Positions 1 through 11,739 are shown, numbered from the stretch's first letter. The stretch is DNA of 64,000 nucleotides from Teratosphaeria epicoccoides (GCA_021401465.1 JADDMT010000019.1:310001-374000); one strand, 5' to 3'. Numbers and translations are program-made. The notes: a model not told the origin generated them from the letters alone.

Positions 1-19
1 CCCAAGATCCCCGCCACGT

Positions 20-798
20 CTACCAAAATCGCCAGACCAGCAGAATGAGTATGACCAAGCCCAATGCGCCGAACGGCCCGTACTGCTTGAGCAGCAATTC
101 CCAATTGATCCTCACCGCCGCACGCTTGTATTTGGCACTGTCTTCCCGCAGCCTGCTGCTCATATCGCCCATCTTTTCCAGGCTGTCGCCTCGGTACAGC
201 AAGTCTTCGATGTTCTTCGTCATCACTTGTGTTACATCCTTCAGCTCATCGTTCAACCTGCTCAGGTTGTCCGTTGCTCTGCTATCTTGATATGTCTTTT
301 TCGTTCGCTCGATGAAGCGTTCGAACTCTGAATATTGGTAGGGTCGTAGTTGAGGATTTAGGTAGTCATCGCGGGAATAGGAGGTTTGGAATTCGGCGCG
401 AATGTCTTCGAGGAAGGTGAGGGCGAGCTTTTTTGGGTATGAGTGTTCCGTTATCGCTATGTAGCAGAGCTGGTCGTTGAGGACGTAGCTGGATATGGGT
501 TGTCAGTCTGACTGCAACGCTGGGGTGGACTCGCCGTGAAGGACATGAGTGGATCGATGCTTACTGCATGGTGTACTTGTTGCTTTCTATCGAGGCTCGC
601 GGCTCACTTTGAGGCGTGATCTTCTTGACGATGTTCCGAATCTGCTGCTTGAGCTCCCCGAGCTCTTGTATCTGCTGGTCATCCACCGAGGCGACCAGTA
701 TGAGGCCTATGCCGTGGAGGAAAGTCAGCGTTACCAGCGTGTGGGCGCAGACCGGGCGACATACCGTCCAGGCGGACGAGTTGCGTGGTGTATATCAT
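20..798 (-). CDS. SEC22: R-SNARE Sec22 (ER-Golgi vesicle SNARE)
   Basis: This is the vesicle-trafficking R-SNARE that works in ER-Golgi membrane fusion. Three exons are read on the minus strand: 798-765, 706-565 and 488-20, giving 214 residues. The start is MIYTTQLVRLDG, and the first intron has a GTATGT donor and a CATAG acceptor. The longin domain follows, including the family-typical SYPKKLALTFLEDIRAEF stretch. Then comes the SNARE helix with the zero-layer arginine region (LLYRGDSLEKM). The C-terminal tail anchor is GPFGALGLVILILLVWRFW, which ends the protein as in other Sec22 proteins. Length matches the family (about 214 residues). It is divergent from the ASX-homology gene at 1350. Splicing of all three exons restores an uninterrupted longin domain, so confidence is high. 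Confidence 0.95.
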
Positions 799-1349
799 GA
801 CTGCGGGGGGCTCGCCGGCGTCTACGTGTGCTGCGGTGTCTTCACGGCTGTCTCACGCGTGGCTGCGGTGGAGGAAGTTGTAATTGCAGTCGGGGAAGAA
901 ACCGGATGCGGCAGCAGCACGATACAAGCTTCACTGAAGAGGCCACCTTCTCTAACACATCAACAGCAATTGCCACCCGCGCTCATACGTGGTCGACATA
1001 GAATCGTATCCCCTCAGCCTTGATCTGGCAAACACAAAGACTCCGTGCGCCTCGAGCGGTCAAAGACAATCGATCTCAACCTCCAGTTCAAGCAGAGGGC
1101 ACAGCATCGTTCACGTGTGGCCTGCAGCCCGCCATCGAGACAGCACGGGGGAGGTCGCGGGTGGGTGAACCGATAACTAAATGCATTGCCATGACGCCCA
1201 CATGGTGCTCCGGCATGCTTCGAATGAAGTCGTACGCAACATTTGACCTTCACGTGCCCCATTTTGCGCTGATCAGAGGCTGCGTACAGTAGCCTCGATA
1301 CACCTGCGGAGCTGGCTCGGACGGACGGGTCTTTGCATATCTTGTCATC
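799..1349. promoter_or_regulatory. Divergent promoter between SEC22 and the ASXH gene
   Basis: This 550-base gap between two divergent starts must hold both promoters. Visible candidate sites are an ACGCGT core near 855 and two CACGTG E-box cores near 1113 and 1252. No convincing coding sequence is seen; the short open frames here overlap each other in both strands and look random. Confidence 0.35.
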
Positions 1350-2063
1350 ATGGCACGAACACAGACACCAGACGTCGGCTCAGACTTGCCAGCCGAGCTA
1401 GCTGCAGACCAAGACAAGGCATTCGAGGAGGAACGTCAGGAGGAACACGCGGGGCAGGAGGAACACGAGCAACCAAGCAAGAGGCAGAAGCTCAACATGG
1501 ACAAGAAGAACAAGCGGCTGATCACGGCTGCTGACTCGAAGCTTGGCAAGGTGGACCTGACAGTAAGCTCGCCGCGGTGCCCCCAGCCTATGTGACTCCA
1601 TACTAACATGTTCAAGGTCTTGCTCTCGCAGCCTGACGCGTGGTCCAGCCTCCCATTCGCAACCCGTCAGCATCTGTATACACTACTGCCTGCAACCGTC
1701 GAAGGCAACGAGGCTCACGACCCGGCCGTCAATCCTCTGGGGAGCAAATTCGGCGACATCATCGTAGAGGAATTGCAAATATGGCAGGAAGATCTGAAGA
1801 ATGGGTACGAGACCGCGAAGTGGAGGAATGAAGCGCTGGGAGCCGGGAGAGAGAGGCTTGACGGAAGATATGATGAGTGGAAGGACGCTGCTAGAGAAGA
1901 GCAATGGGGACGACCGGAGGATGAAGAGAATGTGGACCCTGAGAGGGCTGAAGGGGAGCTGGATGGCGCCGACCATGAAGCTGATGGTAAGGATGATCAT
2001 GGCAGCGAGATTGTGGTGAACAATGCCAACATCAAGGCAAAGAGGGCGGCTGCATCGTCGTGA
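1350..2063 (+). CDS. ASX-homology (ASXH/DEUBAD-type) domain protein
   Basis: Two exons, 1350-1562 and 1617-2063, join in phase (VDLT then VLLSQPDAW) across a 54-nt intron with a TACTAAC branch point, giving 219 residues. The N-terminus is acidic and carries a basic nuclear-type stretch (KRQKLNMDKKNKR). The core LLSQPDAWSSLPFATRQHLY resembles the ASX homology domain, which in animal ASXL proteins binds and activates the BAP1 deubiquitinase. Fungal copies are mostly uncharacterised nuclear proteins. The C-terminal half is very acidic and predicted to be disordered. The domain assignment rests on the W-x-x-LP-x-x-x-R-x-x-L pattern. A role in chromatin is family-based inference. Confidence 0.8.
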
Positions 2064-2605
2064 CAAAGGCCTGCATGCGTTAGCTGCGACCTCTATGCAG
2101 GATTCCCTTTTTCGGAAGTCTCCAGACCTCCGGGATATTACTTGCCAATATTTGCAGTACATTCTCGCCATGCTCCGAGCTGGACTTCGAGAATCGGGTG
2201 CCTCGTCCGTCTCGAGTTATTGCTTGAGAGTTGCTCAGACTTGCTCCATAGACTTTCTCTTGCGGCGTTCATCGCCGAAAGCCTCGTTGAAGGACGTTAT
2301 AGAGGGCTATAGAGTCCATCCACACAGTGTCCTATTGCGTGTGATGAATGATCGACCGTATGCTGTGCTTGCAGATAAGGAAATGACAGGCAATTGCAAC
2401 ACTGGCTTGCATTTCGTCCAAATTGCATCTGACCAGGACCCAGCGTTCCTCGCGCTCCTTCCCAAGTTGTGGCTCTCTGGCCCAAGCTCGTGGTGTGTCA
2501 AGCTTGACTCCCCTCGGTTTCTCTCCTTCAACCGTCGACTTGACGTTTTCTATCTGCAAAAGGTGACCAGCCTGGTTCGTCTATGTCAATCGCTTGATAC
2601 CGAAA
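2064..2605. other. Intergenic region upstream of ELP5
   Basis: This is the 3' flank of the ASXH gene and the ELP5 promoter. A long open frame crosses 2023-2643 on the plus strand, but its product has no family-like features and it overlaps two real genes. I see no other structure. Confidence 0.4.
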
Positions 2606-3824
2606 ATGCCCGCACCGGCAGCCCGCGCCAAAGAGCAGCGTAGACTGCACAATTTGCATCTGATTGATGCCATTTTTCGTCAAGAGGCCTCGCCATTCAC
2701 ATTGATCCTCGACACTCTCGAGCAATCTGCAAAGCCACTGCTCAACGAATACATCAGACCCTCCATCGTGAGTCCGCCGGTCCTTCCCCCATCACGGAGT
2801 GAATAGCGGAATACTGACTGACGCTGCAGAGAAGGAAAGAAGCAAAAGTTCGTCAGCATGTCGTCTTCGTCAGCTTTGCAACGCTGAAAGCACCAGCAGG
2901 TGTTGACAAGTTCTTCGAGGCGTGGAACGTGGGTAGTAAAGACTCGCAAAGCTGGGTCAAGGAGGTTAAGGGCTACCTCGATGCTACCATTGACAGATGG
3001 ATGGCTCCACCAGACTCTTCGATGCAACAGGAGAGATCGGGGCTCGAAAGAGCAGCTCAGAAGCCTCAAAGTATGTGCGACTATTCGGCGACAATTTTCG
3101 AGCTGCTACGACTGACCAGTTGTAACCAGGTATTCTCCTCATGATTGACAGCCTGAACCCTTTGGCATCGAAAGCCGATTCTTATGCCCATCTACCGAAC
3201 TTGCTATCTAGCTTTCTGAACCCAAAGACTTCGGTTGTGGCTGTCTATCACGCGGATGTCCCGTTAACCACGGTGGAATCGATGTTTCCGTACAGTCCCG
3301 GGCCGCTGAACAGCCTCAAATACTCTGCCACAACAATTTTCCAGCTTGAATCGATCAAGCACGCCATTTCCGTCAAAGCGGCCAGAGATCGCAGACATGT
3401 TGATCCGACTTTTGGATTGAACGAGGAGATTGAAGGCGTGGTTCAAGGTCTCGGCGCGAACAGTACGGAAGGCCTGGTCTTACACATGGAGCATCGGAGG
3501 AAGACTGGCAGAACGATCAAGGAAGCGTACTTCCTCGCCCTAGGGGCTGAACGCAAGACCACTCAGCAGATCACGCTTCTGTCTGATCATCCGCAGTTTC
3601 AGGAAGCGGGACCAAACCAGGATGCCACTGCCAGCGACGAAGAAGGTTTGGTGCAAAGCACATTCGATCTAACTCTCTCTGAGCAGCAGAAGAGAGACCG
3701 AGCGAATGTCAATCTACCGTACTATGATGCCCAGACCAAGGGACAGTATGGTCTGCAAAGTGGAAGGATCTTGTATGACATGGGGAGTGAAGATGACTTT
3801 GATGAGGAGGAGGATGAGATCTGA
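2606..3824 (+). CDS. ELP5: Elongator complex protein 5 (Elp5/Iki1)
   Basis: Three exons are 2606-2767, 2830-3070 and 3130-3824, giving 365 residues. Introns are 62 and 59 nt, and the second has a TTGTAACCAG acceptor region. Elp5 forms the Elp456 sub-complex of Elongator, which modifies U34 of tRNA wobble bases. The sequence has the RecA-like fold signature of the family: HVVFVSFATLK, the ILLMIDSLNPLA strand, then SSFLNPKTSVVAVYHADVP. The last 30 residues contain LPYYDAQ and an acidic tail (SEDDFDEEEDEI), both common in fungal Elp5. The start is the first ATG in frame before AARAKEQRRL. The joined protein is family-like throughout. Confidence 0.9.
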
Positions 3825-4233
3825 ACTGCAGACACGCGTGTCCATCGTGCTGGGGTCAATCGGTCTTGTCGGGGTGGTGTCAGAGCACAGTGTAGCGTAC
3901 GTGCCAGCTGGGGCGTTGTGCGTTTCCGAGATGTAAGACTCTTGCCATGAAGGCGAGGATGGTTTCGGGTTGCTGGTTAATCCTTCAGAGCTTGCCGACA
4001 AGGCCTCTGGTCTCGACTTGTCAACGATGTGGACCACCTGCTCTAGCAACCGGCTGGTGATCTTTGCCCGACCTCGCCAAGAGTCAGCACCGTGCTAGAG
4101 TGGCGGGATTCTGTGAGTCCCGGAGCACATGTTGTTCCGGTCCGACATGACTCGGGCAAATATCTCGATCGATCTGGAAGTGAAGCTTCATGTTCGCAAC
4201 CACTCACTGAGACCAGTCACACAGTCTGACGCA
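3825..4233. other. Intergenic region between ELP5 and SNRNP27
   Basis: About 410 bases hold the ELP5 3' flank and the SNRNP27 promoter. No supported gene or repeat is seen. Confidence 0.4.
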
Positions 4234-4792
4234 ATGGACCGTGACGACCGCAGAGGCGGCGCAAGGCGTACAGATGACCGCGATGCGAAGTCCAGATACG
4301 GTGCGCCCACATCACTCCCATTATATTTCCCGGCGCATCCTAACGCAACTTCAAATAGACCGCAGATCCCGCTCCCCACCTCGCCGCGACCGCGACGATC
4401 GCACCCGTCAACGCTCGCCCTACCGCCAACGCGGTGCCACATCCGCCCGCGGGCGGTCTCCCCCACCATCACGAAGAGGAGCTGGCCCAACCACTGCGCG
4501 AGGTCCTCCTACGCGAGGCCCAAAGCAGCAGCCACAACAGCAGCAGCAGCAGCGGCAGCAGCATCGGCAGCAGCAGGTGGAGGTGGTGAAGTACATGCAA
4601 GGGGAGGATGAGGATGAAGAGGCATTCATGGCGAGGGTAATGGGCTTCGATAAGTTTCGAACGACGAAGAATACCAAGGTTCCCGGCAATGATCGAAATT
4701 ATGGGGTGAACAAGGTGAAGAAGGCGGAGTATCGACAGTATATGAATCGGGTTGGTGGTTTCAATAGGCCGTTGTCGCCCAGTCGGCAATGA
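4234..4792 (+). CDS. U4/U6.U5 tri-snRNP 27 kDa protein (SNRNP27/DUF1777)
   Basis: Two exons, 4234-4300 and 4359-4792, encode 166 residues. The N-terminal half is an RS-like domain (repeated RDR, RSPPRRDRDD and RGRSPPPSRR). It is followed by a CAG/CAA-encoded polyglutamine tract at about 4530-4575. The C-terminal block is the conserved SNRNP27 domain: EEAFMARVMGFDKFRTTKN, then NYGVNKVKKAEYRQYMNRVG and GFNRPLSP. In other eukaryotes this protein belongs to the spliceosomal tri-snRNP and affects 5' splice-site choice. The intron start is GTGCGC, less common than GTAAGT. The glutamine run is likely polymorphic between strains. Confidence 0.93.
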
Positions 4793-5051
4793 GGCGGAAG
4801 GGTTCCGTATTCACGCTTTTTGGACGACGTGGGTTTAGCGATGGCGTTGGTGGTTCGAGGCATGAAGGATTGTTTGAGATCCCGCAGCAGGCAGTGACTT
4901 GCTGTGCGCTTCTGGCGAGACAAACATTGCCGTGTGTCATTTCAGTCCGAAACGCTGACATATGATCTAAATCCGGCAGCTGAAAGCTAGTTTCGGGTCA
5001 ACATATCAAGCGAACAAATGATTGCTCGACATGTTCATGAATTGGTAACAA

Positions 5052-7312
5052 CTACCCATCACCCATACCAACCGCAGGCGCAAAAACATCCAACAACCTC
5101 TCCCTCTTCGCCAACATCTCCTGCCACTCCGCCTGCGCCTCACTCAACGCCGTGACAGCCCCGCCGGCTCCGACCCTCCAAACATCCTCATCGTCCCACT
5201 TGAACGCCGTGCGAATGACAACAGAGAAGTCAGCGCCACCTCCAACGTCCAGGTAGCCAATGACACCACTGTACAAGCCTCTCGGCCTGTGACCTTCCAG
5301 CTCCTGCAAAAGCTCACAAGATCGCTTCTTCGGCGCACCGGTCATGGAGCCTGGAGGCAGGGACTGCGAGAGTGCCGCGATGCGGGATCTGGAGGCACTG
5401 AGGTTGCCTTCGATGACGGAGACAAGCTGGTAGACTGTTTCGTATTCTTCCACGACCATGAGTTTGGGGACGTGCACGTTCTTAACACTGTCGGACGTCA
5501 GTCGAGTATTCAATCTTCTGGTTGATGGAGGCCTCCTTACCCGTCGACACCATGCAAATCGTGCCTGATCAAGTCGACAATCATTAAATTTTCTGCTCGC
5601 TCTTTCTCGCAGTCCAGCAGCTCTTCTGCCTTTTGCCTAGTCATGCCCGGCGTTTTCTTGACAGTGCCTTTGATGGGACGGAACTGACACACGCCGTCCC
5701 TTGTCCAGGAGAGAAAGCGTTCAGGACTGCTGCCGACGACATTGATGCCATCACCATGGCTTTGAAGACGCATGTAGACGCCAAATGGCGCCGGGTTGGT
5801 ACAGCGAATGTTCCGGTAGATTGCCCAGGGCGAGGCGTCACTCTTGATCAAAGTTTGATCTGTCAGACACAGCTCATATGACAATCCTGCTCGCAGGTGT
5901 TCCTGACATTCCCAGACTTTGCGACAGTAGTCATCTTCAGAGGGCTCAGAGAGGACAGCACCTGCCTCAGGACCTGCAGCTGCAGCCTTTCGGTCTGGGA
6001 CGTTGCGGAGCTTTCGCTCTGTGTTGGTCACCCATGCGTCATCACTCTTTCGAATGCTTTGTATGTAGGCTGTGCGCGTCAAATGATCCACCACGATCGA
6101 ACGCTCGACGAACACGAACCATATGTCGGGGCGGTGTTGCTTTGCTCCATGTACTGCGATGGTTTTGAGGCCCGCTTCGTATGATACGAAGCCTACAAAG
6201 CCTCCCCAAAATGGTACTGTCGCATTCCCATCGAGAGCGCCCTTTTCCGCAGTGATCTGTTCAAGAAGAGCGTATACTTCAGACACCGATGCGGTGCGCT
6301 GTGTGGCAACACTAGCAGGCGTCATTGTCTCGAGACGCTCGTCACTTGCACTCCAGCGAACATGAGTGGAAGTGCCATCGTGCATTGCGTAGATGCTGAA
6401 CTGGCCTGTCTCTGAGCTGAGAGGCTTGCTCTTGCGGCAGCCTGACTCCAGTAGTATGGGCTCGTGTTGGTCATTGACTCGGAGTGACTCCCAGATCGTT
6501 TCAGTATTAGCATTCCTTGGTATATCGACAGCACGATAGACGACACGGCAGGTGCCTGTTAGCTGCGCGGCTGCAGGCAGCACATCGAACGCGGCACGAC
6601 CAGAGTCGTGGCGGCTTGGACGCAGCTCACGATTGTTGCTGATGAGCCAGAAGCTTGCTTCTCGCCACCATGATTCTACGACACTCGACCCTGATGACGA
6701 GCAGACAGACTCTGGATGGAATTGTACGCCCCAGAATGGTCGATCGACATGGCGAACGGCCATCAGAATTGGGCCATTCCCAGCATCACTGAGGTCCCAC
6801 GCCAACGGCGCAAGACCTTGACATTTAGAGGCCCAAAGATTCTCTTTGGTCGCCTTATCCTGATCAAGGACTGCTTGCAGAGAGTGGTATTGCGTGACTG
6901 CCAGCTCATCCACCTGGGCGGCGAATAGGTCCCGCTCACAATGCGTGACCGGTTTGACGAGTCCATGTCGAGGCTCTACGAGTCGTCTGATCTTGGCACC
7001 AAAGGCCACGGCCAGACTTTGGAAGCCCAGGCAAATCCCGAGTACCGGCAGCTCCAGTCCTCCGGGCAGAGTCCACAGCCTCCCGATCAGACCGACATCT
7101 TCCACATTCTCCGGATGGCCAGGTCCAGGACCCGCAACAACGGCATCGAATTTGTCGAGGAAGCTCACGAAAGCATCGTGGTCGTAGACGAAGCGCGCAT
7201 CATCGATGCGAATGACCTCGACTGTGACGGGAAGCCTCTCTTCGAGAAGGGTGACGATGTTGTTCGAGAATGAGTCGTAGGCGTCGAGGTACAGAATGCG
7301 ACCTTGCTGCAT
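5052..7312 (-). CDS. ABZ1: Para-aminobenzoate synthase, fused PabA-PabB type
   Basis: Two exons, 7312-5541 and 5487-5052, encode 735 residues. The enzyme converts chorismate and glutamine to 4-amino-4-deoxychorismate for folate synthesis. The N-terminal glutamine amidotransferase starts LDAYDSFSNN. It has the nucleophile Cys at about residue 94 (LGICLGFQ) and the His/Glu pair in VQFHPES at about 199-201. The C-terminal chorismate-binding half has RPIKGTVKK with Lys at about 548, the PabB-type residue rather than the Ala of anthranilate synthase. It continues with LMIVDLIRHDL and PPGSMTGAPKKRSCELL. The intron at 5488-5540 splits GVDG from VKNVHVPKL and restores the domain. The divergent neighbour is the SDR gene. 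Confidence 0.95.
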
Positions 7313-7857
7313 CCAAGCTGTAAGAAGTGACCAGATGTGTCCCCAAGTGTCGTTGTTGCCACGTGCGTACTATTTCCTGTTGCCCATGATTCTTGATCAT
7401 ACGGTGAAGATGATGGAGCTGGAAGAAGACGAGAAAAGCTGAATGGTCGCCGAACCTAATCCACCATTCGGCCGTTTTACCCGCATGGCTTACCAGGGCA
7501 GAAAGTCTCGGTCATCGATCACATGGGACTGGGGGCATTTTGATCCAGACACTCTGAAGCCCAGCGAGGCATCAATTCGAGCTGATTGCGAGATGGTCGA
7601 GTATATGCAAAAAGGGAAGGAGCGAGGGGCAGATGCATGCAGGTGCTACCGCCATTCGGCCGAAAAGGCACCAGCCACATGCACACACACATACATAGGC
7701 TGTGGCTGGCCTGCTTGAACTCTAATTCGCGAGCTCTACGCGTACCTCGCGTTGGCGGCACCTTGGCAGTATTGTCGGAGGAGCAGCGGCAGAGGAGAAG
7801 GGGATTCGCATGGTAGGAGGGTAGTCTTGTAGCTCCCGCGTCGACCAGCTCGTTCAA
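7313..7857. promoter_or_regulatory. Divergent promoter between ABZ1 and the SDR gene
   Basis: These 545 bases separate two divergent starts. No individual site can be assigned with confidence and no coding region is supported. The 341-codon minus-strand open frame at 7519-8544 is an antisense shadow of the SDR gene. Confidence 0.4.
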
Positions 7858-8925
7858 ATGTCGGGCATCCACGAGGCCAAACAACCTCGCGAGCCCAAGT
7901 TCCCGACGCACAATGCGCCGCGGGTCTGGTTTATCACATGCGCGAACAGCCCGCTGGGCATCAGCATGTGCCGGCATCTGCTTGGCCATGGCGACTATGT
8001 GACTGCCGGGGTTCTGCCCGTGGAGTTCGAGAAGCATGAAGACCGCTCGGCAGACTTCAAGGAGTTCTTGGAGGAGGTGAGCACTCAGCAGGACAAGGAG
8101 ACATGGCGGGCCAGACTCAGAGTGGTCGCGCTGGATGCGCGAGTCAACGGGCAGTGCCAAACGTCGGTAGCAGAGGCTGTGCAGAGCTTCGGCAGGATTG
8201 ACATACTGCTGGTCTGTCATTCCGAAGTCGTCGTCGGGACCGTCGAAGAACTCGGTCAGAGCACCAGGACTTTGACCATGGTCAATGAGCAATTCGAGTC
8301 CAACTTCTTCGGGCCGGTCAATGTCATCAAAGCGACCCTGCCCATCTTCAGGGAGAAGAAGAACGGCCACATTGTCCTGCTCACAGCCATCACCGGCCAT
8401 CTGGGTACACCTGGCTTGAGCGTGTACTGTGCTTCCCAATGGGCCATCGAAGGCTATTGTGACAGTCTGGCGTACGAAATCGCTCCGTTCAACATCAAGC
8501 TCAGCATTGTGCAGCCGAACATGGAAGTCAACGTGCTTACGCACAAAATCACGAGTGCACCTCCCATGAGTGCTTACTCTGAGGAGAACAACCCTGCGCC
8601 TTTGGCTCGCAACGTGCTCTCGGGCCTGCTAGACCGTCTTGAAGGCATACCGGAGCCTACCCTGGGCGACCAGCTCCACAAGAACGAAGTGACAAGCCTC
8701 TACCCTTCGCTGACCAAAGCTATGAAGGAGCGACTGGTCGCAGAGACTGTGCACGCGGTTGCTGCCATCGGTGGCCACGACAATCCACCCGCCAGACATA
8801 TTGTTGGATCTGAGGCTGTTACGACTGTCAAGGAGAAGCTCAAGACCGTGAGCGAAGAGCTTGAAGACTTTGTTGACTGCAGCAGTGCCGTCGATATCGA
8901 GAGAGACGAGGAAGCGTCTCAGTAG
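7858..8925 (+). CDS. Short-chain dehydrogenase/reductase-like protein with degraded catalytic motifs
   Basis: A single exon encodes 355 residues, longer than a classical SDR (about 250) because of an extended C-terminus. The Rossmann start reads VWFITCANSPLGISMCRHLL, where the usual TGxxxGxG would be. NNAG is replaced by VCHSE. The active-site region is LLTAITGHLGTPGLSVYCAS followed by Q, so the usual Ser of SxxG is Ala and the YxxxK lysine is Gln. The tyrosine is kept. Downstream AIEGYCDSLAYEIAPFNIKL and the VQP turn are normal for the fold. It may be a non-catalytic binding protein or use altered chemistry; the substrate is unknown. It has a shared upstream region with ABZ1, but no functional link is evident. 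Confidence 0.85.
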   Translation: MSGIHEAKQPREPKFPTHNAPRVWFITCANSPLGISMCRHLLGHGDYVTAGVLPVEFEKHEDRSADFKEFLEEVSTQQDKETWRARLRVVALDARVNGQCQTSVAEAVQSFGRIDILLVCHSEVVVGTVEELGQSTRTLTMVNEQFESNFFGPVNVIKATLPIFREKKNGHIVLLTAITGHLGTPGLSVYCASQWAIEGYCDSLAYEIAPFNIKLSIVQPNMEVNVLTHKITSAPPMSAYSEENNPAPLARNVLSGLLDRLEGIPEPTLGDQLHKNEVTSLYPSLTKAMKERLVAETVHAVAAIGGHDNPPARHIVGSEAVTTVKEKLKTVSEELEDFVDCSSAVDIERDEEASQ

Positions 8926-9393
8926 TCGCCTGGTCTTTCCCCATGCGGGACCATATCGGTCACCTCGGATTTCACGCCTCGGTTGCAGGTAGCAAACGTT
9001 GCTGCAGCTGTCCGGGAGTCTGGCACTATTCAATGCCTAAAGGTAGTGATCAGCCTCAGGCCGCCTGGAACACCGCTCAGCTGCGCTTGCACCCCGCTTC
9101 TTATGCATGCGCGTGGCCTGGTGGAGCTACCACCTCGACTGGACTTTGTGCACATTTTTCTCGTCGGTCTTCGAATTGCAAGAAGCAGACGACCTTGGAT
9201 AGCATTGGTCTTCCGTGGTGACCAAAAACGCGGTCAATACCTGTCCCCGAGCGGATTTGAAGCCGCGCTGTCGTTGCTTGGTACGCAAGAGGTGCTTCCA
9301 CGGTACTGCGACCAGTGCGAGGTGGCAATAGGACCACAAGCCGCACAGCCGACCAAATCTGATGCTGCGCACTTTGCCACACCATCGAAGGTG
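8926..9393. other. Upstream region of the Zn2Cys6 regulator gene
   Basis: The reading frame stays open upstream to 8983, but the chosen ATG at 9394 places the zinc cluster at residues 16-42, as usual for the family. The upstream frame is Cys/Pro-rich without domain character, so it is treated as 5' UTR or promoter. A longer N-terminus cannot be excluded. Confidence 0.35.
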
Positions 9394-11389
9394 ATGAAAC
9401 ACGCCTCGTTCGACAGCCCAAAAATCTTGCGTCGAGCATGCGATTGCTGCAGGAAACGCAAGGTCAGATGTGATGGAACAGCGCCATGCGGTCCTTGCAA
9501 GAAGGCATCTCTACGATGTCTCTATGTCCAGCCGCCGAAGAAGAAGGGGCCCAAAGGCCTGCGCAGTGCACGGGTTTTGGATGCCTTGCGACGGATCGAT
9601 GATCCCGCCGATGGGCACAACACAGCTCCAAGTGGTGCGGTTCCATCAGAGGTTAGCAAATGGGACTGTGACTGGATCACGCCTTCGCCAAGTACACCGC
9701 GGTGTCCTCAGCAGGAAACGAATTGGCAGCAGCCTGACCAGTGCGCACCTACGACTCTTGCATCAGGGCAATTCGAGTCCCAGGATCAAACGATGCTTCC
9801 ATACCATCTGCCACAGCTTGTCGCATCACCCGGATACCAACAGGATTCGCAAACCAGCTTGAGTCATCTACAGCAACGCGTAGAAGGCCGCAGATTTCTG
9901 CCATATGTCCGCCTATTCTTTGATCACATGTTCCCAATCATGCCCGTGATCGACCGTCACCACTTTGCTGATCCAACTCTGTACATTGATGCTACTGGCT
10001 GGAGCAGTGACCTATACTGCTTTCTATGCGCTATATGTGCAGCCACTATAGTGCAGCTGGATGCTTCGATATCACAGCCGGGCCCGATATGCCTGGGCAC
10101 TTCCAATGATGATCTTTTTGCAAAGGAGTACCTTCGCGAGCGCAGAGCCCATGACTATGTTGAAACTGCTTCACATTATTCAGTCATGGCTTCGTTCTTC
10201 TTGTTTGCATACCATGGAAATCACGAGCGGCACAGGAAGGCCTGGTTCTGTCTACAAGAAAGCATCACATTGGCAGAAAACCTGAACATGGACGATGAGC
10301 AAGCATACGCTGGGCTTGACCCTATTGATGGACAGTGGCGGCGGAGGTTATATTGGCTGCTTTTCATCACAGAACGAGCATACGCTGTGCAGCGACGAAA
10401 GCACGCCCGGCTCCACCGGAGCATCGAGCTCCCCTGCGCATTCGAGAACGAAGATCCGCACCTCTTGAACGGCTTTGTGGGCCTTGCCAACCTGTTCTCA
10501 GTGGTAGATGACAGCTTTGTATCTGCGTGGAGAGGCTCCAGACGGCAGGCGTTGTGCAACGAGTCATGGTTGGCAAATACGCATAGGACTTTAGATGCGG
10601 CCGCCGCGTCTCTTGAGGCTGACGTAAGCGAAACGCAACGACTCGACATATCAATTACGAGAGAGTGGCTGCACGTGCTGGCGTGGCAGATGGGCGTCAG
10701 CAATGGTCTGATGTGGGGCAAAGGGGAGAGTGGCATGAGGCTGGACTATCCAATCGAACTTGCCCGGAAAGTCGTGGAAGTCGCATCGGGCGCCAACGCA
10801 CTGGCGCTGGATTCACATGGCATTGGTATGGTAAGTGAATGCACCCTCGCTGACATGACTGGCCGACTGCATCGTCACGAGAAATAGTCTGGGACGTAGG
10901 CTAACAATTGCGTAGGAGCAAAAGTTGGCGCATGTGGCCAGCTGCCTCGCCGACGTACTTCGCTGCACCGCAGGTGACACATCGTCTACTTTCCTAGAAG
11001 GAAGACAGTACCTCGACATACTCCTCCATCGTCTCTCATCCATCCGCGGCAAAGAATCACGATACTTGAAACCTCTCATGTCGAAGATGGAAGGCCTGAA
11101 TGGCTACGAACTCGGCATGCAAGCGCTTCCTTTGCCAACAGAGGCGACAGCCGGGCCCGCGATGCGAGCGAGCGAGATCTGTGCTCCGGGGCCAAGATCC
11201 AGTCTGACAGATTCTGCGGGCGTGCTGAGGAAGTTGAGTCTGGCAGGCAGACTTGGCATGCCCAGTCTGGCGCCGGCTTGGACGTCTGATGAGGCGTGGC
11301 AACAGAGCAGGCCAAGCGGGAGGGTGTATGATGAGTATGAGATGGAGAATCTGGGACAGTGGTTGGTAGACGGTCCGGGGCCTACTTGA
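9394..11389 (+). CDS. Zn2Cys6 transcription factor, AmyR/MAL-activator-like
   Basis: Two exons, 9394-10830 and 10916-11389, encode 636 residues. The zinc cluster fits CX2CX6CX5CX2CX6C exactly (Cys 16, 19, 26, 32, 35, 42). It is followed by a basic KKKGPKG linker. The central fungal transcription factor domain includes RFLPYVRLFFDHMFPIMPV and HRKAWFCLQESITLAENLNM. It also has the RRRLYWLLFITERAYAVQR block characteristic of the AmyR/maltose-activator group that controls starch and sugar utilisation genes. The intron (GTAAGT donor, GCTAACAATTGCGTAG end) joins GIGM to EQKLAHVAS. The target pathway cannot be read here, as no amylase or transporter gene lies next to it. Confidence 0.88.
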
Positions 11390-11739
11390 GTACATTTAGA
11401 GGGAAACTTTATCAAGCGTTCTCTATGCTCCTTCGCTTGCCTCCATGTGCCTCGAGTCCATCTGAGGCACGCACTGGAAGACGACATCCCGGCCGCTATC
11501 TGCTATTGATTCTATCACGTGCATGATGCAGTTCTCGCGAGATGGAGCTGTAGCTGTACACTCATCATCTCTGTACGCGCTCATGTCCGCATCAGGGCTC
11601 GCGGAGACTGCGTGGCTCAAAGGGGCCGCGTAGCTGCAGTGTTGACCAAATGCCTGGTGATGCCTTTGCTGTGTTTCCAGATTGGACACGGAACGTCTAC
11701 GCGAGTTTCGGTAGCATTCTCAGACATCTACCCTGAAGC
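11390..11739. other. Convergent 3' region between the regulator and MED6
   Basis: About 350 bases separate two convergent stop codons. Nothing beyond 3' UTR sequence is recognised. Confidence 0.4.

Noticed and set aside
2023..2643. 206-codon plus-strand open frame
   Set aside because: It overlaps the ASXH stop and the ELP5 start, and its translation has no family-like character.
4529..4576. CAG/CAA-rich tract as a possible separate repeat element
   Set aside because: It is in frame inside SNRNP27 and encodes a polyglutamine run, common in fungal proteins.
7519..8544. 341-codon minus-strand open frame
   Set aside because: It is antisense to the well-supported SDR gene and is a codon-bias shadow.
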